64,000 nucleotides of DNA from Pseudomonadota bacterium (GTDB lineage Bacteria > Pseudomonadota > Alphaproteobacteria > Rhizobiales > Hyphomicrobiaceae): NCBI GenBank assembly GCA_018242255.1, contig JAFECH010000349.1, positions 1 to 64,000 on the forward strand, read 5' to 3'. Shown here piece by piece: positions 8,774 through 16,694 of the stretch. The notes beneath the pieces were generated by a model that searched no databases, was not told the DNA's origin, and saw only the letters and a list, made by a program, of their open reading frames with translations. The position numbers and the translations under genes were made by a program. The first letter of the stretch is position 1. Each line of letters opens with the position of its first letter.

Positions 8774-9184
8774 ATGGCAGTTACCTCCGGCCGCGGCGTG
8801 CGGCCCAAGCGGCCGCTTTCACCACATCTTCAAATCTATTCGCCGCTCATCAACATGGTGATGTCGATCGTGCATCGAATGACCGGCGCGGCGCTCTATT
8901 TTGGGTCGCTGCTGCTCGCCTGGTGGCTGATCGCGGCGGCAACCGGGCCGGACGCCTACAACTATTTTCTGAGCTGGTGCGATACGTGGCTCGGGAAGCT
9001 GGTATTGCTCGGGTACACCTGGGTCCTGATGCATCACATGATGGGCGGTATTCGCCACTTCATCTGGGATAGCGGCCACGGCTACGATCTTGAGATGGTC
9101 GATCTGCTATCTTGGGGGTCGCTTGCGGCATCGTTGGCTTTGACGGCGATTGTCTGGATCGCGGTTGCTATGGGGGCTGTCTGA
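8774..9184 (+). CDS. sdhC: Succinate dehydrogenase cytochrome b556 subunit SdhC
   Basis: A 136-residue protein with three membrane helices. RPLSPHLQIY near residues 15-24 forms part of the quinone site, and the HHMMGGIRHFIWD stretch contains the family's heme-ligand histidine. It anchors complex II in the inner membrane and carries electrons to ubiquinone. Its TGA stop shares one base with the sdhD ATG, so translation is coupled. Confidence 0.96.
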   Translation: MAVTSGRGVRPKRPLSPHLQIYSPLINMVMSIVHRMTGAALYFGSLLLAWWLIAAATGPDAYNYFLSWCDTWLGKLVLLGYTWVLMHHMMGGIRHFIWDSGHGYDLEMVDLLSWGSLAASLALTAIVWIAVAMGAV

Positions 9185-9567
9185 TGACCACGATGCGGAC
9201 ACCGCTGAAGAAGGTTCGTTATCTCGGCTCGGCCAAGGAAGGCGCCGACCATTTCTGGAAACAGCGCGTCACAGCCGTTGCGAACCTGTTCCTCGGGATC
9301 TTTCTCGTTTGGCTGATCGTATCGCTGCTCGGCGCGGACTACGCGACGGCGAAGCAGAAACTCGCGCATCCGCTGATCGCCATTCCGCTGCTCGGACTTG
9401 TGCTTTCGGGTGCCGTGCATATGCGGATCGGTATGCAGGTGATCATCGAAGATTACGTTCACGGGGAAGGGCTTAAGGTTGTCGCCTTGATGCTCAACAC
9501 CTTCTTCGCCATTGCCATCGCACTCGCGTGCGTGTTCTCGATTTTGAAACTGAGTTTTGGAGCCTGA
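9184..9567 (+). CDS. sdhD: Succinate dehydrogenase membrane anchor SdhD
   Basis: A 127-residue three-helix membrane protein. The GLGSAKEG-like N-terminal segment (YLGSAKEG), the invariant histidine in VHMRIG and the EDYVHGE loop identify the alphaproteobacterial SdhD family. It completes the heme b and quinone site of complex II with SdhC. ATG 9184 is chosen because it overlaps the sdhC stop by one base; a longer upstream reading of the same frame lacks SdhD similarity. Confidence 0.94.
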   Translation: MTTMRTPLKKVRYLGSAKEGADHFWKQRVTAVANLFLGIFLVWLIVSLLGADYATAKQKLAHPLIAIPLLGLVLSGAVHMRIGMQVIIEDYVHGEGLKVVALMLNTFFAIAIALACVFSILKLSFGA

Positions 9568-9572
9568 GCCTG

Positions 9573-11420
9573 ATGTCGCAATTGAATGGCAAGGCCAACG
9601 GCGCGGGCGCCGCGCCGTCACAGATCGGCAAGGCATATCCGCTGCACGATCATGTCTATGACGTCGTTGTCGTCGGCGCGGGCGGCGCCGGGTTGCGCGC
9701 GACGCTTGGATGCGCGGAAGCAGGCCTTAAAACGGCCTGCGTGACGAAGGTTTTCCCGACGCGATCGCATACGGTCGCGGCACAGGGCGGCGTGGCGGCG
9801 GCGCTCGGCAACATGGGGCGCGACGACTGGCGCTGGCACATGTACGACACCGTCAAAGGCTCCGACTGGCTCGGAGACCAGGACGCCATCGAATATCTGT
9901 GTCGGAACGCTCCGGCGGCGGTTTATGAACTCGAACACTACGGTGTGCCGTTCTCGCGCACCGAAGACGGCAAGATCTACCAGCGTCCGTTCGGCGGCAT
10001 GACGACCGACTACGGCGAGGGTCCGCCCGCGCAGCGCACGTGCGCCGCTGCCGACCGCACCGGCCATGCGATGCTGCATACGCTTTACGGGCAGTCTCTG
10101 CGCCACGCGGCGGAGTTCTTCATTGAATATTTCGCGCTTGATCTCATCATGGATCAGGATGGAGCCTGCCGCGGCATCATCGCGCTCAATCTCGATGACG
10201 GTACGCTACATCGCTTTCGCGCGAAGAAGACTATTCTGGCGACGGGCGGATACGGACGGACATATTTCTCTTGCACGTCGGCGCACACGTGCACGGGCGA
10301 CGGCAACGCGATGGTACTGCGCGCAGGCTTGCCGCTGCAAGACATGGAATTCGTGCAGTTCCATCCGACCGGCATCTACGGTGCGGGCGTGCTGATCACG
10401 GAAGGTGCGCGCGGCGAAGGCGGGTATCTCACGAATTCCAAGGGCGAGCGCTTCATGGAGCGCTATGCGCCCCATGCCAAAGACCTTGCCTCGCGCGATG
10501 TCGTCTCGCGTTCGATGACGATTGAAATCCGCGAGGGTCGTGGCGTCGGTCCGGATGCCGACCATATCTATCTGCACCTCGACCATCTCGATCCGAAGAT
10601 TCTGGCCGAGCGTCTGCCCGGCATCACGGAGAACGCGAAGGTCTTTGCTGGCGTCGATCTGCGCCGTCAGCCGATCCCCGTGTTGCCGACGGTCCACTAC
10701 AACATGGGCGGCATCCCGACGAACTATCATGGCGAAGTGCTGACCAAGAAGAACGGCGACCCCGATCACGTCGTGCCCGGCCTGATGGCGATTGGCGAAG
10801 CGGCGTGCGTGTCGGTTCATGGCGCCAACCGCCTGGGATCGAACTCACTCATCGATCTCGTCGTGTTCGGTCGCGCGGCTGGATTGCGCTGCGCCGAGAC
10901 GATCGAGCAAGGCGCAATGCAATCGGACCTGCCGAAGGATGCGCACGAGCCGGCGCTTGCACGCCTCGATCATTTCCGCAACGCCAAGGGTTCAACGCCG
11001 ACGGCTGCGCTGCGCCTGCGCATGCAGAAGATCATGCAGTCGAACTGCGCTGTTTTCCGCGATGGTCCGGTACTGAAAGAGGGTGTCGAGAAGATCGCTC
11101 AGGTCTGGCGCGATGCCGCGGATATTTCCGTCACCGACCGGTCGCTGGTCTGGAATTCGGATCTGGTCGAGACGCTGGAATTCGACAATCTCATCGCGCA
11201 AGCGGCCGTGACAGTCGTTGGTGCGGAAAACCGCCAGGAAAGCCGCGGCGCGCACGCGCGTGAAGATTTTCCCAAGCGTGATGATGTCAATTGGATGAAG
11301 CACACGCTGGCCTGGGCCGATTATGCAACGCAATCGGTCAAGCTCGACGATCGTCCGGTGCACACCAAGACCATGACCAACGAGGTCAAATATATCGAGC
11401 CAAAAGCGCGCGTTTATTGA
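9573..11420 (+). CDS. sdhA: Succinate dehydrogenase flavoprotein subunit SdhA
   Basis: A 615-residue FAD protein that oxidises succinate to fumarate. [11 protein letters not shown] near residue 38 binds FAD, and SHTVAAQGG supplies the histidine that holds FAD covalently. Further landmarks are the HPTG and GEGG substrate region and [11 protein letters not shown]. It begins five bases after sdhD at ATG 9573. Length is normal. It ends 58 bases before an unknown gene that separates it from sdhB. Confidence 0.97.
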   Translation: MSQLNGKANGAGAAPSQIGKAYPLHDHVYDVVVVGAGGAGLRATLGCAEAGLKTACVTKVFPTRSHTVAAQGGVAAALGNMGRDDWRWHMYDTVKGSDWLGDQDAIEYLCRNAPAAVYELEHYGVPFSRTEDGKIYQRPFGGMTTDYGEGPPAQRTCAAADRTGHAMLHTLYGQSLRHAAEFFIEYFALDLIMDQDGACRGIIALNLDDGTLHRFRAKKTILATGGYGRTYFSCTSAHTCTGDGNAMVLRAGLPLQDMEFVQFHPTGIYGAGVLITEGARGEGGYLTNSKGERFMERYAPHAKDLASRDVVSRSMTIEIREGRGVGPDADHIYLHLDHLDPKILAERLPGITENAKVFAGVDLRRQPIPVLPTVHYNMGGIPTNYHGEVLTKKNGDPDHVVPGLMAIGEAACVSVHGANRLGSNSLIDLVVFGRAAGLRCAETIEQGAMQSDLPKDAHEPALARLDHFRNAKGSTPTAALRLRMQKIMQSNCAVFRDGPVLKEGVEKIAQVWRDAADISVTDRSLVWNSDLVETLEFDNLIAQAAVTVVGAENRQESRGAHAREDFPKRDDVNWMKHTLAWADYATQSVKLDDRPVHTKTMTNEVKYIEPKARVY

Positions 11421-11478
11421 GCCGTGCTGCGAAAGAGCTCGGGGCGAGTAGAAATAGCGCCGTCTTCCGAAGTCGCTT

Positions 11479-12114
11479 ATGGTGCGGCCGCTGTTCAAGA
11501 AGGCGCGCCCGATTGTGACGAAGATCAATACCGACGAGAGCGACGATACCGATACCCGCATGCCGCCGGATCCGTTCGCGGCGGTATTGCCGGCGCTGGC
11601 AGCTCTCGGCGCAATCGCGTCGATCGCAGCCATCAACTGGTCGGGTCAGGAGAAGGTCGCAACGCGCACTCGGACGAAGCGCAAGACGGGCGCCGCGCTT
11701 CGCGATCTTGAGACCTGCTGCCTCGGTCTTGTCGAGATCTTCAAGCGTTTCCAGAAGCATCCGAGGGTTTTTGCAGGCGGCGGCGGGCAGGCGTCGGCGC
11801 CGCTCAAATTCGGGGTTCACGGCCAGCGCATCCGCGCCGACGCACAGCGGCTTTATCTGCAACTGATGAATGACATCGCCTCGATGCTGGTGCTCGCCAC
11901 GCAGAACGCTTTCGACGTCATGACGGCAATCGAAGATGGGGACGTCGACGCTCCGGAGGAGGTCTTCTTCGGCTTTGGCGAGCAGCAGGATCGGCTCAAC
12001 GACATCATCCAGTCGCGCGTGCCGCTGCGGGTCGCGGTCGAAACCGGGTCCGAGATCGCGGAAAGCCTTGTTGGATTGGTCCGGGAGCTGAAGAAACACC
12101 AGAAATCCGCGTGA
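11479..12114 (+). CDS. Unknown protein with one membrane segment, inside the sdh cluster
   Basis: A 211-residue protein I do not recognise. It has a charged N-terminus, an Ala-rich hydrophobic stretch at about residues 31-53 that could be one membrane helix, an Arg/Lys-rich turn ([10 protein letters not shown]), then a mostly helical region ending in KKHQK. The two adjacent cysteines near 80 do not form a known motif. It is read in the same direction as sdhA and sdhB, with short gaps (58 and 106 bases). The frame is open throughout with the host's codon style. A 244-residue ORF on the opposite strand is a shadow. A link to complex II is suggested only by position. Confidence 0.65.
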   Translation: MVRPLFKKARPIVTKINTDESDDTDTRMPPDPFAAVLPALAALGAIASIAAINWSGQEKVATRTRTKRKTGAALRDLETCCLGLVEIFKRFQKHPRVFAGGGGQASAPLKFGVHGQRIRADAQRLYLQLMNDIASMLVLATQNAFDVMTAIEDGDVDAPEEVFFGFGEQQDRLNDIIQSRVPLRVAVETGSEIAESLVGLVRELKKHQKSA

Positions 12115-12220
12115 GGCCAAAGAACCGCATCCGCCGCGGCCTCATGCCGTTGACAGGGGACGACGTTCAAGCTTCTGTCAGCGTCCTAAGGATTTCGTAG
12201 GCGGGAACACCGGCACGCTC

Positions 12221-13000
12221 ATGGTTCAGCTCACTCTTCCGAAAAATTCGACAATCTCCGAAGGCAAGACCTGGAATCGTCCGGATCGCGAGGGGGATTG
12301 GAAAGAATTCAGGATTTATCGCTGGAATCCGGATGACGAGCGCAATCCGCGCGTCGACACCTATCATATCGATCGGAAGCAGTGCGGACCGATGGTTCTC
12401 GACGCTCTGATCAAGATCAAGAACGAGATCGATCCGACGCTGACGTTCCGCCGGTCGTGCCGCGAAGGCATTTGCGGCTCGTGCGCGATGAACATCGACG
12501 GCACCAACACGCTTGCGTGCCTGAAGGGCATCGAAGACGTCAAAGGTCCGGTGAAGGTCTATCCGCTGCCGCACATGGAAGTCGTCAAAGATCTTGTGCC
12601 GGATCTGACGAATTTCTACGCGCAGCACCGCTCCATCGAGCCATGGCTCAAGACCGATACACCGACGCCGCCGAAGGAATGGAAGCAATCGCGAGACGAT
12701 CGCGAAAAGCTTGACGGTCTTTACGAGTGCATCCTGTGCGCCTGCTGCTCGTCGTCGTGTCCGAGCTATTGGTGGAACTCGGATCGTTATTTGGGGCCTG
12801 CCATTCTGCTGCAGGCTTATCGCTGGGTGATCGACAGCCGCGACGAAGCGACGGGCGAGCGTCTCGACAATCTCGAAGACCCGTTCCGGCTTTATCGCTG
12901 CCACACGATCATGAACTGCGCCAAGGCTTGCCCGAAAGGTTTGTCTCCGGCAAAAGCGATCGCCGAACTCAAGAAACTTATGGTCGAGCGCCGCGTGTAG
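12221..13000 (+). CDS. sdhB: Succinate dehydrogenase iron-sulfur subunit SdhB
   Basis: A 259-residue protein carrying three iron-sulfur clusters between SdhA and the quinone. Cys80, Cys85, Cys88 and Cys100 form the 2Fe-2S site. The ligands in YECILCACC (170-176), SSCP (180), CHTIMNC (227, 233) and KACPKG (237) form the 4Fe-4S and 3Fe-4S sites. It is separated from sdhA by one unknown gene on the same strand. ATG 12221 gives the usual N-terminus. Confidence 0.97.
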   Translation: MVQLTLPKNSTISEGKTWNRPDREGDWKEFRIYRWNPDDERNPRVDTYHIDRKQCGPMVLDALIKIKNEIDPTLTFRRSCREGICGSCAMNIDGTNTLACLKGIEDVKGPVKVYPLPHMEVVKDLVPDLTNFYAQHRSIEPWLKTDTPTPPKEWKQSRDDREKLDGLYECILCACCSSSCPSYWWNSDRYLGPAILLQAYRWVIDSRDEATGERLDNLEDPFRLYRCHTIMNCAKACPKGLSPAKAIAELKKLMVERRV

Positions 13001-13037
13001 GCGGCCGGCTCGATCGCATCATAATGAAGGAGCGACC

Positions 13038-13430
13038 GTGCTGGACATTCTCGATCACATCGGCTTCCCCGTTACCAATTACCGCCGGTCGCTGGAGTTC
13101 TATACCAAGGCGCTGGCGCCGCTCGGCATCAAGCTGCTCAAGGAAATGAAGTTCTCGGAAGACGACGATGACGGGTATGCCGGGTTCGGCCGCGAGCGGC
13201 CGCAATTCTGGATCGGGACGGGCTCGGCGCTGAAGGGCCGCCTGCACGTTGCTTTCACCGCGCAGAGCCGCGAAGAAGTGAAAGCCTTCTACGATGCGGC
13301 GCTGGCGGCGGGTGGCAAGGACAACGGGCCGCCGGGACTTCGACCGCACTATCACGCCAACTACTACGGCGGCTTCGTCTTCGATCCTGACGGGCACAAT
13401 ATCGAAGCAGTGACGCATCTGCCGGAGTGA
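13038..13430 (+). CDS. VOC-family (glyoxalase/bleomycin-resistance fold) protein
   Basis: A 130-residue single-domain protein with the paired beta-alpha-beta-beta-beta pattern of the VOC superfamily. It opens with LDHIGFPVTNYRRSLEFY, where His8 is a likely metal ligand, and ends with FVFDPDGHNIEAV, where the Glu is the usual last ligand. The substrate cannot be told. It starts at GTG 13038 with an AAGGAG site seven to twelve bases upstream. It lies 37 bases after sdhB and may be the last gene of that transcript. Confidence 0.8.
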   Translation: MLDILDHIGFPVTNYRRSLEFYTKALAPLGIKLLKEMKFSEDDDDGYAGFGRERPQFWIGTGSALKGRLHVAFTAQSREEVKAFYDAALAAGGKDNGPPGLRPHYHANYYGGFVFDPDGHNIEAVTHLPE

Positions 13431-13509
13431 TGACGTCAGGTTCGCAAACCTTGAAACAAACGATATATAGAAAAATCGAGCGCGGCATCGCTAACGTAGC
13501 CCCGTCCCG

Positions 13510-14847
13510 CTATATGTCCATCATTTCGACACCGTAGATTTCGGATAAAGATCTGATGCGAGGCCAAAGGTTGTCAATCACCGTGTCGATGACATCAAGC
13601 TTCAACTTCTCTTTGGCGCAGATCGATCGCACTGCTAACGTCATGCCCGGTATTCTAGCGAGCAAATCGCGCACGTGGGCGAGCGCGCGATCCTCATCGT
13701 AGCTCGCATTCTGGGCAGCCTTCCTCCAGTGTTTTGGTTGGATTCTTTTAAGGAGGCGTTCGCCTCCTATTGTCATCGCAAGTTCGATCGGCGACGGGTT
13801 CTTGTGAAAGACGCCCAAACAGGCAACGTCATAGAAAGGAGCCAGTCGATAACGACCACCAGCCGCGTATAGGATTGAGTAGTTTTTGGCATGTGCATCG
13901 CCATTGCCGACGACAAAGTTGAGAGCTTGTGCTCTCATGAAGCGATCGCGATCCTCGTCAGGCTTTTCTGAGAAGCGGAGGACTTCCATAATTTCCGGGA
14001 TGCCGGGGCCGCCGTCTGACTGGTATTTTCTTGAAGGCGGCAGCCCCAACGCCTGACACATATCTTCTTGGTGGATTCGTCTGACCATTCCGTCGCTTGC
14101 GACGAAGCGGTCATATCTCTGGGTAACGAAAACCGGAATACCTGCGCAGTTCAATACTTGGCTGTTTGGACTCGGCAGACCGAGTTCTCTGAGCAATAAG
14201 AGAGTGAAGTGCTCATTGGCAGCCAGACCGGGTAAAGCAGTAGGTTCTGGCTTTAAGATATGAGTTGTTGGCGTCCTGCCGTTTGGAACTCCCCACTTGT
14301 CGCCGGTCTTATAAAGAGCCGTTTTGGTCTGTGCTCCTGGAAGGCTTACGCGACCTTTATCATCGGTTGATCGCGCAGCTCCCGGATCCGCACGAAGAGC
14401 TTTTACCCGCTCCCCAAGGTCTTTTTCATTGATCCATTTTACGCCTTCTCGCTTTGACAAGTCGGCGTCCGGTTCAATAAGTTGAATGGCACCAGGACAG
14501 TCCTCTCCGACGGCTGCGAGCAAGCCAAATGGGTTATTCGGAGAAACCTTGTAGCGTCTTCCCCATGCATCAAGAGTGATGCCGTTATCCGGCAACAGAC
14601 CCCACATGAAGTTCGCTGTGGTAGTCGTATCGTGGGTCTTTTTCGTTAGTGGAAGAGAGTGAGATACTGGGATGGCTTTTGGATTTGCCATCCAGTCTCG
14701 ATCGTAGACTAGTCGCTGTTTACCGGTCTGAGTTCTCTCGATTACACCTACATGCTTATCGTTTAAGAGGACCTCGAGATGCTTTGACGCCGGTGTTGGC
14801 GATGGCTGTGAGGTCGATGTCCTCTTCTTCGTCGTTGTTGCTTTCAT
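13510..14847 (-). CDS. hipA: HipA-family serine/threonine kinase toxin
   Basis: A 445-residue protein close in length to E. coli HipA (440). Motifs run in the E. coli order: Ser168 just before the GAQTKT loop (the autophosphorylated Ser150 position), Lys180 in TALYK, RTPTTHILK, QEDMCQALGLP, SDGGPGI, GNGDAHAKN with catalytic Asp317, and PFYDV with Asp340. The kinase looks intact. E. coli HipA phosphorylates glutamyl-tRNA synthetase and causes persistence; the same target is inference here. The start at 14847 lies inside hipB (92-base overlap). Base composition is lower in G+C than the neighbours (52% in one 60-base line counted), which suggests transfer. Confidence 0.9.
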   Translation of the reverse strand: MKATTTKKRTSTSQPSPTPASKHLEVLLNDKHVGVIERTQTGKQRLVYDRDWMANPKAIPVSHSLPLTKKTHDTTTTANFMWGLLPDNGITLDAWGRRYKVSPNNPFGLLAAVGEDCPGAIQLIEPDADLSKREGVKWINEKDLGERVKALRADPGAARSTDDKGRVSLPGAQTKTALYKTGDKWGVPNGRTPTTHILKPEPTALPGLAANEHFTLLLLRELGLPSPNSQVLNCAGIPVFVTQRYDRFVASDGMVRRIHQEDMCQALGLPPSRKYQSDGGPGIPEIMEVLRFSEKPDEDRDRFMRAQALNFVVGNGDAHAKNYSILYAAGGRYRLAPFYDVACLGVFHKNPSPIELAMTIGGERLLKRIQPKHWRKAAQNASYDEDRALAHVRDLLARIPGMTLAVRSICAKEKLKLDVIDTVIDNLWPRIRSLSEIYGVEMMDI

Positions 14848-15061
14848 CTGGTTTTTGCTTCTGAATCTCCAGTTGCATGTCGAATTCGGCTAGAATTTGC
14901 AGCACAGTACGGAGATTTATTGCCCCGTCGCCGCTTTCAAACCGAGATAATCGTGCTTGGGTTGTTCCGATCTTGGATGCGAGCTGGGCTTGGCTGATCT
15001 GGGCAGCTTCTCTAGCTTCGCGAACAGCTGCGCCAAATTCAGTTGGAGTTCTTATACCCAT
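14756..15061 (-). CDS. hipB: HipB-family helix-turn-helix antitoxin
   Basis: A 101-residue protein with an XRE-type helix-turn-helix (ISQAQLASKIGTTQARLSRF, about residues 22-41) followed by a short strand region (DMQLEIQKQK), as in E. coli HipB. The C-terminal tail is acidic (NNDEEEDID) and then basic. HipB binds HipA to neutralise it and represses the operon. Four operator-like repeats lie immediately upstream at 15067-15150. It precedes and overlaps hipA, the usual order. Confidence 0.88.
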   Translation of the reverse strand: MGIRTPTEFGAAVREAREAAQISQAQLASKIGTTQARLSRFESGDGAINLRTVLQILAEFDMQLEIQKQKPDESNNDEEEDIDLTAIANTGVKASRGPLKR

Positions 15062-15066
15062 TTTGT

Positions 15067-15150
15067 CATACCATTTTTAATGTACGCTCATCTATGCCGT
15101 TTTTAGTATAGCCGTCAATATGCTATTTTTGGTATGCCGTTTTTGATATA
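15067..15150 (-). promoter_or_regulatory. Array of four hip operator-like repeats
   Basis: Four 18-base units lie just upstream of hipB, starting at 15067, 15093, 15119 and 15133. Read on the plus strand they fit TATRC-N8-GYATA, with an invariant five-T core; unit two is TATGCCGTTTTTAGTATA. The spacing is 26, 26 and 14 bases, and the last two units overlap by four. E. coli hip operators are TATCC-N8-GGATA, also four in number, so the architecture matches. They probably bind HipB and repress hipBA. They also lie over the region that should hold the promoter of the divergent aminotransferase gene. Confidence 0.7.
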
Positions 15151-15445
15151 GTTCGCCTGTCAGCCCCAGACGGGCGAGTTCGTCGGAAGGCGTGTCGCGA
15201 ACGTTGAGCTGCGCTGCCATCAGCGGGCGCCCTCGTCGCTTTATTTCGGCATCGTTCGTGCCGGGAACCGTCAAGATAGAGAGATGCTGCTTGGGAGCGA
15301 CGATGTCCGTTCGCTCGGGAGGCGCCGGTGTAGCATCGGTGTCGGTATCCAGGAGTCGTCCCCCGTTCAGCTTCTTTTTCGCGGCGTTTGCGCTGCGGCG
15401 CTTTCCTCTTCGCGGCCGACATGCGATAGCGGCGGGCGAATGCAA
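15092..15445 (-). pseudogene. Possible remnant of an unknown gene beside hipBA
   Basis: An open frame of 117 codons whose middle has host-like codon use. The protein is basic at its N-terminus and includes KRRGRPLMAAQLNV and DTPSDELARLGLTG. Its last 19 or so codons (from about LYQKRH) are read from the hip operator repeats, so the original C-terminus seems lost. A second frame beginning MSAAKRKAPQRKRREKE has a natural-looking start, which hints at a frameshift as well. I do not recognise the family. It would start only 20 bases from the divergent aminotransferase ATG. It could equally be non-coding promoter DNA. Confidence 0.3.
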
Positions 15446-15465
15446 GATTGATATTCAGTCCCGAG

Positions 15466-16677
15466 ATGAGCCACCCGCTTTCGTCCCTCACATCCGGAGC
15501 GATTTCGTCGCCCTTCAGTCAGCTTCGCAAGCTGCTGGCGGGAATTGCGCCGGGGCACAAAATGCCCATCGAGTTGACGATCGGAGAGCCGCGGGAAGCG
15601 ATGCCGGATTTTATCCAGGCAAAGCTCGACGAAGCGACGGCGCTCTATGGCAAGTATCCGCCGATCCGCGGCGCTGAAGAGGCGCGCAAGGCGATCTCGG
15701 AATGGCTGGCAAAGCGCTATGTCGTGCCGGGCGGCGTTGATCCGGACCGGGAAGTGCTGATGCTCAGCGGTTCGCGCGAAGGGCTGTTCTTTTCGTGTCT
15801 ACCCGCTGTCGGCCGGAAGGATGTTCAGGGTCGGCCCGCAATCTTGATGTGCAATCCGTATTATTCGGCCTATGTGGCCGGTGCGATCGCGGTCGGGGCT
15901 GAGCCTGTCTATCTCAACGCGACAAAGGCGACGGGCTTTCTACCGGATCTCGATGAAGTTGCGCGCGACGAGGCGCTGCTTGCACGGACGGTCGCGCTCT
16001 TTATCAATTCTCCGTCGAATCCGCAGGGCACCGTTGCGGATCGCAGCTATATCCTGAAGGCGCTGGATCTGGCGCGCGCCTACAACTTCATGCTGTTCCT
16101 CGATGAGTGCTATTCCGAAATCTACACCGAGGCGGCGCCGCTCGGGGGCCTTGAGGTGGCCGCTGCGACACCGGAGCGGTTCCGCAATCTCGTCGTCTTC
16201 AACTCGCTTTCGAAGCGCTCGAACTTGCCTGGGCTGAGGTCCGGGTTCTGCGCGGGCGATCCAGACTTCATCGAAGCTTACGGCGAAGTGCGCAACATGT
16301 GCGCGCCGACCGTGCCGTTGCCTCTGCAACATGCATCGGCTGCGATCTGGCGCGACGAAGTGCACGTCGAGCGTTCGCGTGAGGCGTATCGCGATAAATT
16401 TCTTATTGCTGACAATGTGTTAGGTACCCGATACGGCTACCGGCGGCCAGCTGGCGGTTTCTGTCTCTGGCTCGATATGAGTCAATTTGGCGGCGGCGGG
16501 CAAGCGGCGGTAACCTTATGGCAACGCGCAGGCGTCAAGGTTATTCCCGGTAGCTTTCTGGCCCAGATGGGACGAGACGGAACCAATCCCGGCGAAGACT
16601 ACGTTCGCGTCGCGATGGTGCAGGACTCCAAGACGATCCAGGAAGCGCTCGAACGCACGATTTCCGTGCTGCGTTAA
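15466..16677 (+). CDS. Class I/II PLP-dependent aminotransferase, possibly succinyldiaminopimelate aminotransferase (DapC)
   Basis: A 403-residue fold-type I aminotransferase. Landmarks are LTIGEPREAMP near residue 38, NSPSNPQGTV, FLDECYSEIY, and the PLP lysine in NSLSKRSNLPG, followed by the substrate-carboxylate arginine region near the C-terminus. The SKRSNLPG form of the lysine motif is common in DapC-type enzymes of lysine biosynthesis, and asd, dapB and dapF lie elsewhere in the window. An aspartate-aminotransferase-like role cannot be excluded. ATG 15466 is preferred to an in-frame ATG at 15448. It is followed 17 bases later by ftsK. Confidence 0.75.
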   Translation: MSHPLSSLTSGAISSPFSQLRKLLAGIAPGHKMPIELTIGEPREAMPDFIQAKLDEATALYGKYPPIRGAEEARKAISEWLAKRYVVPGGVDPDREVLMLSGSREGLFFSCLPAVGRKDVQGRPAILMCNPYYSAYVAGAIAVGAEPVYLNATKATGFLPDLDEVARDEALLARTVALFINSPSNPQGTVADRSYILKALDLARAYNFMLFLDECYSEIYTEAAPLGGLEVAAATPERFRNLVVFNSLSKRSNLPGLRSGFCAGDPDFIEAYGEVRNMCAPTVPLPLQHASAAIWRDEVHVERSREAYRDKFLIADNVLGTRYGYRRPAGGFCLWLDMSQFGGGGQAAVTLWQRAGVKVIPGSFLAQMGRDGTNPGEDYVRVAMVQDSKTIQEALERTISVLR

Positions 16678-16694
16678 AGAGTACGTTCGCCGAG

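Noticed and set aside
11386..12120. 244-codon ORF on the minus strand opposite the sdh unknown gene
   Set aside because: It overlaps the end of sdhA and lies wholly antisense to a frame in line with the operon; its translation is Arg/Leu-rich as expected of a shadow.
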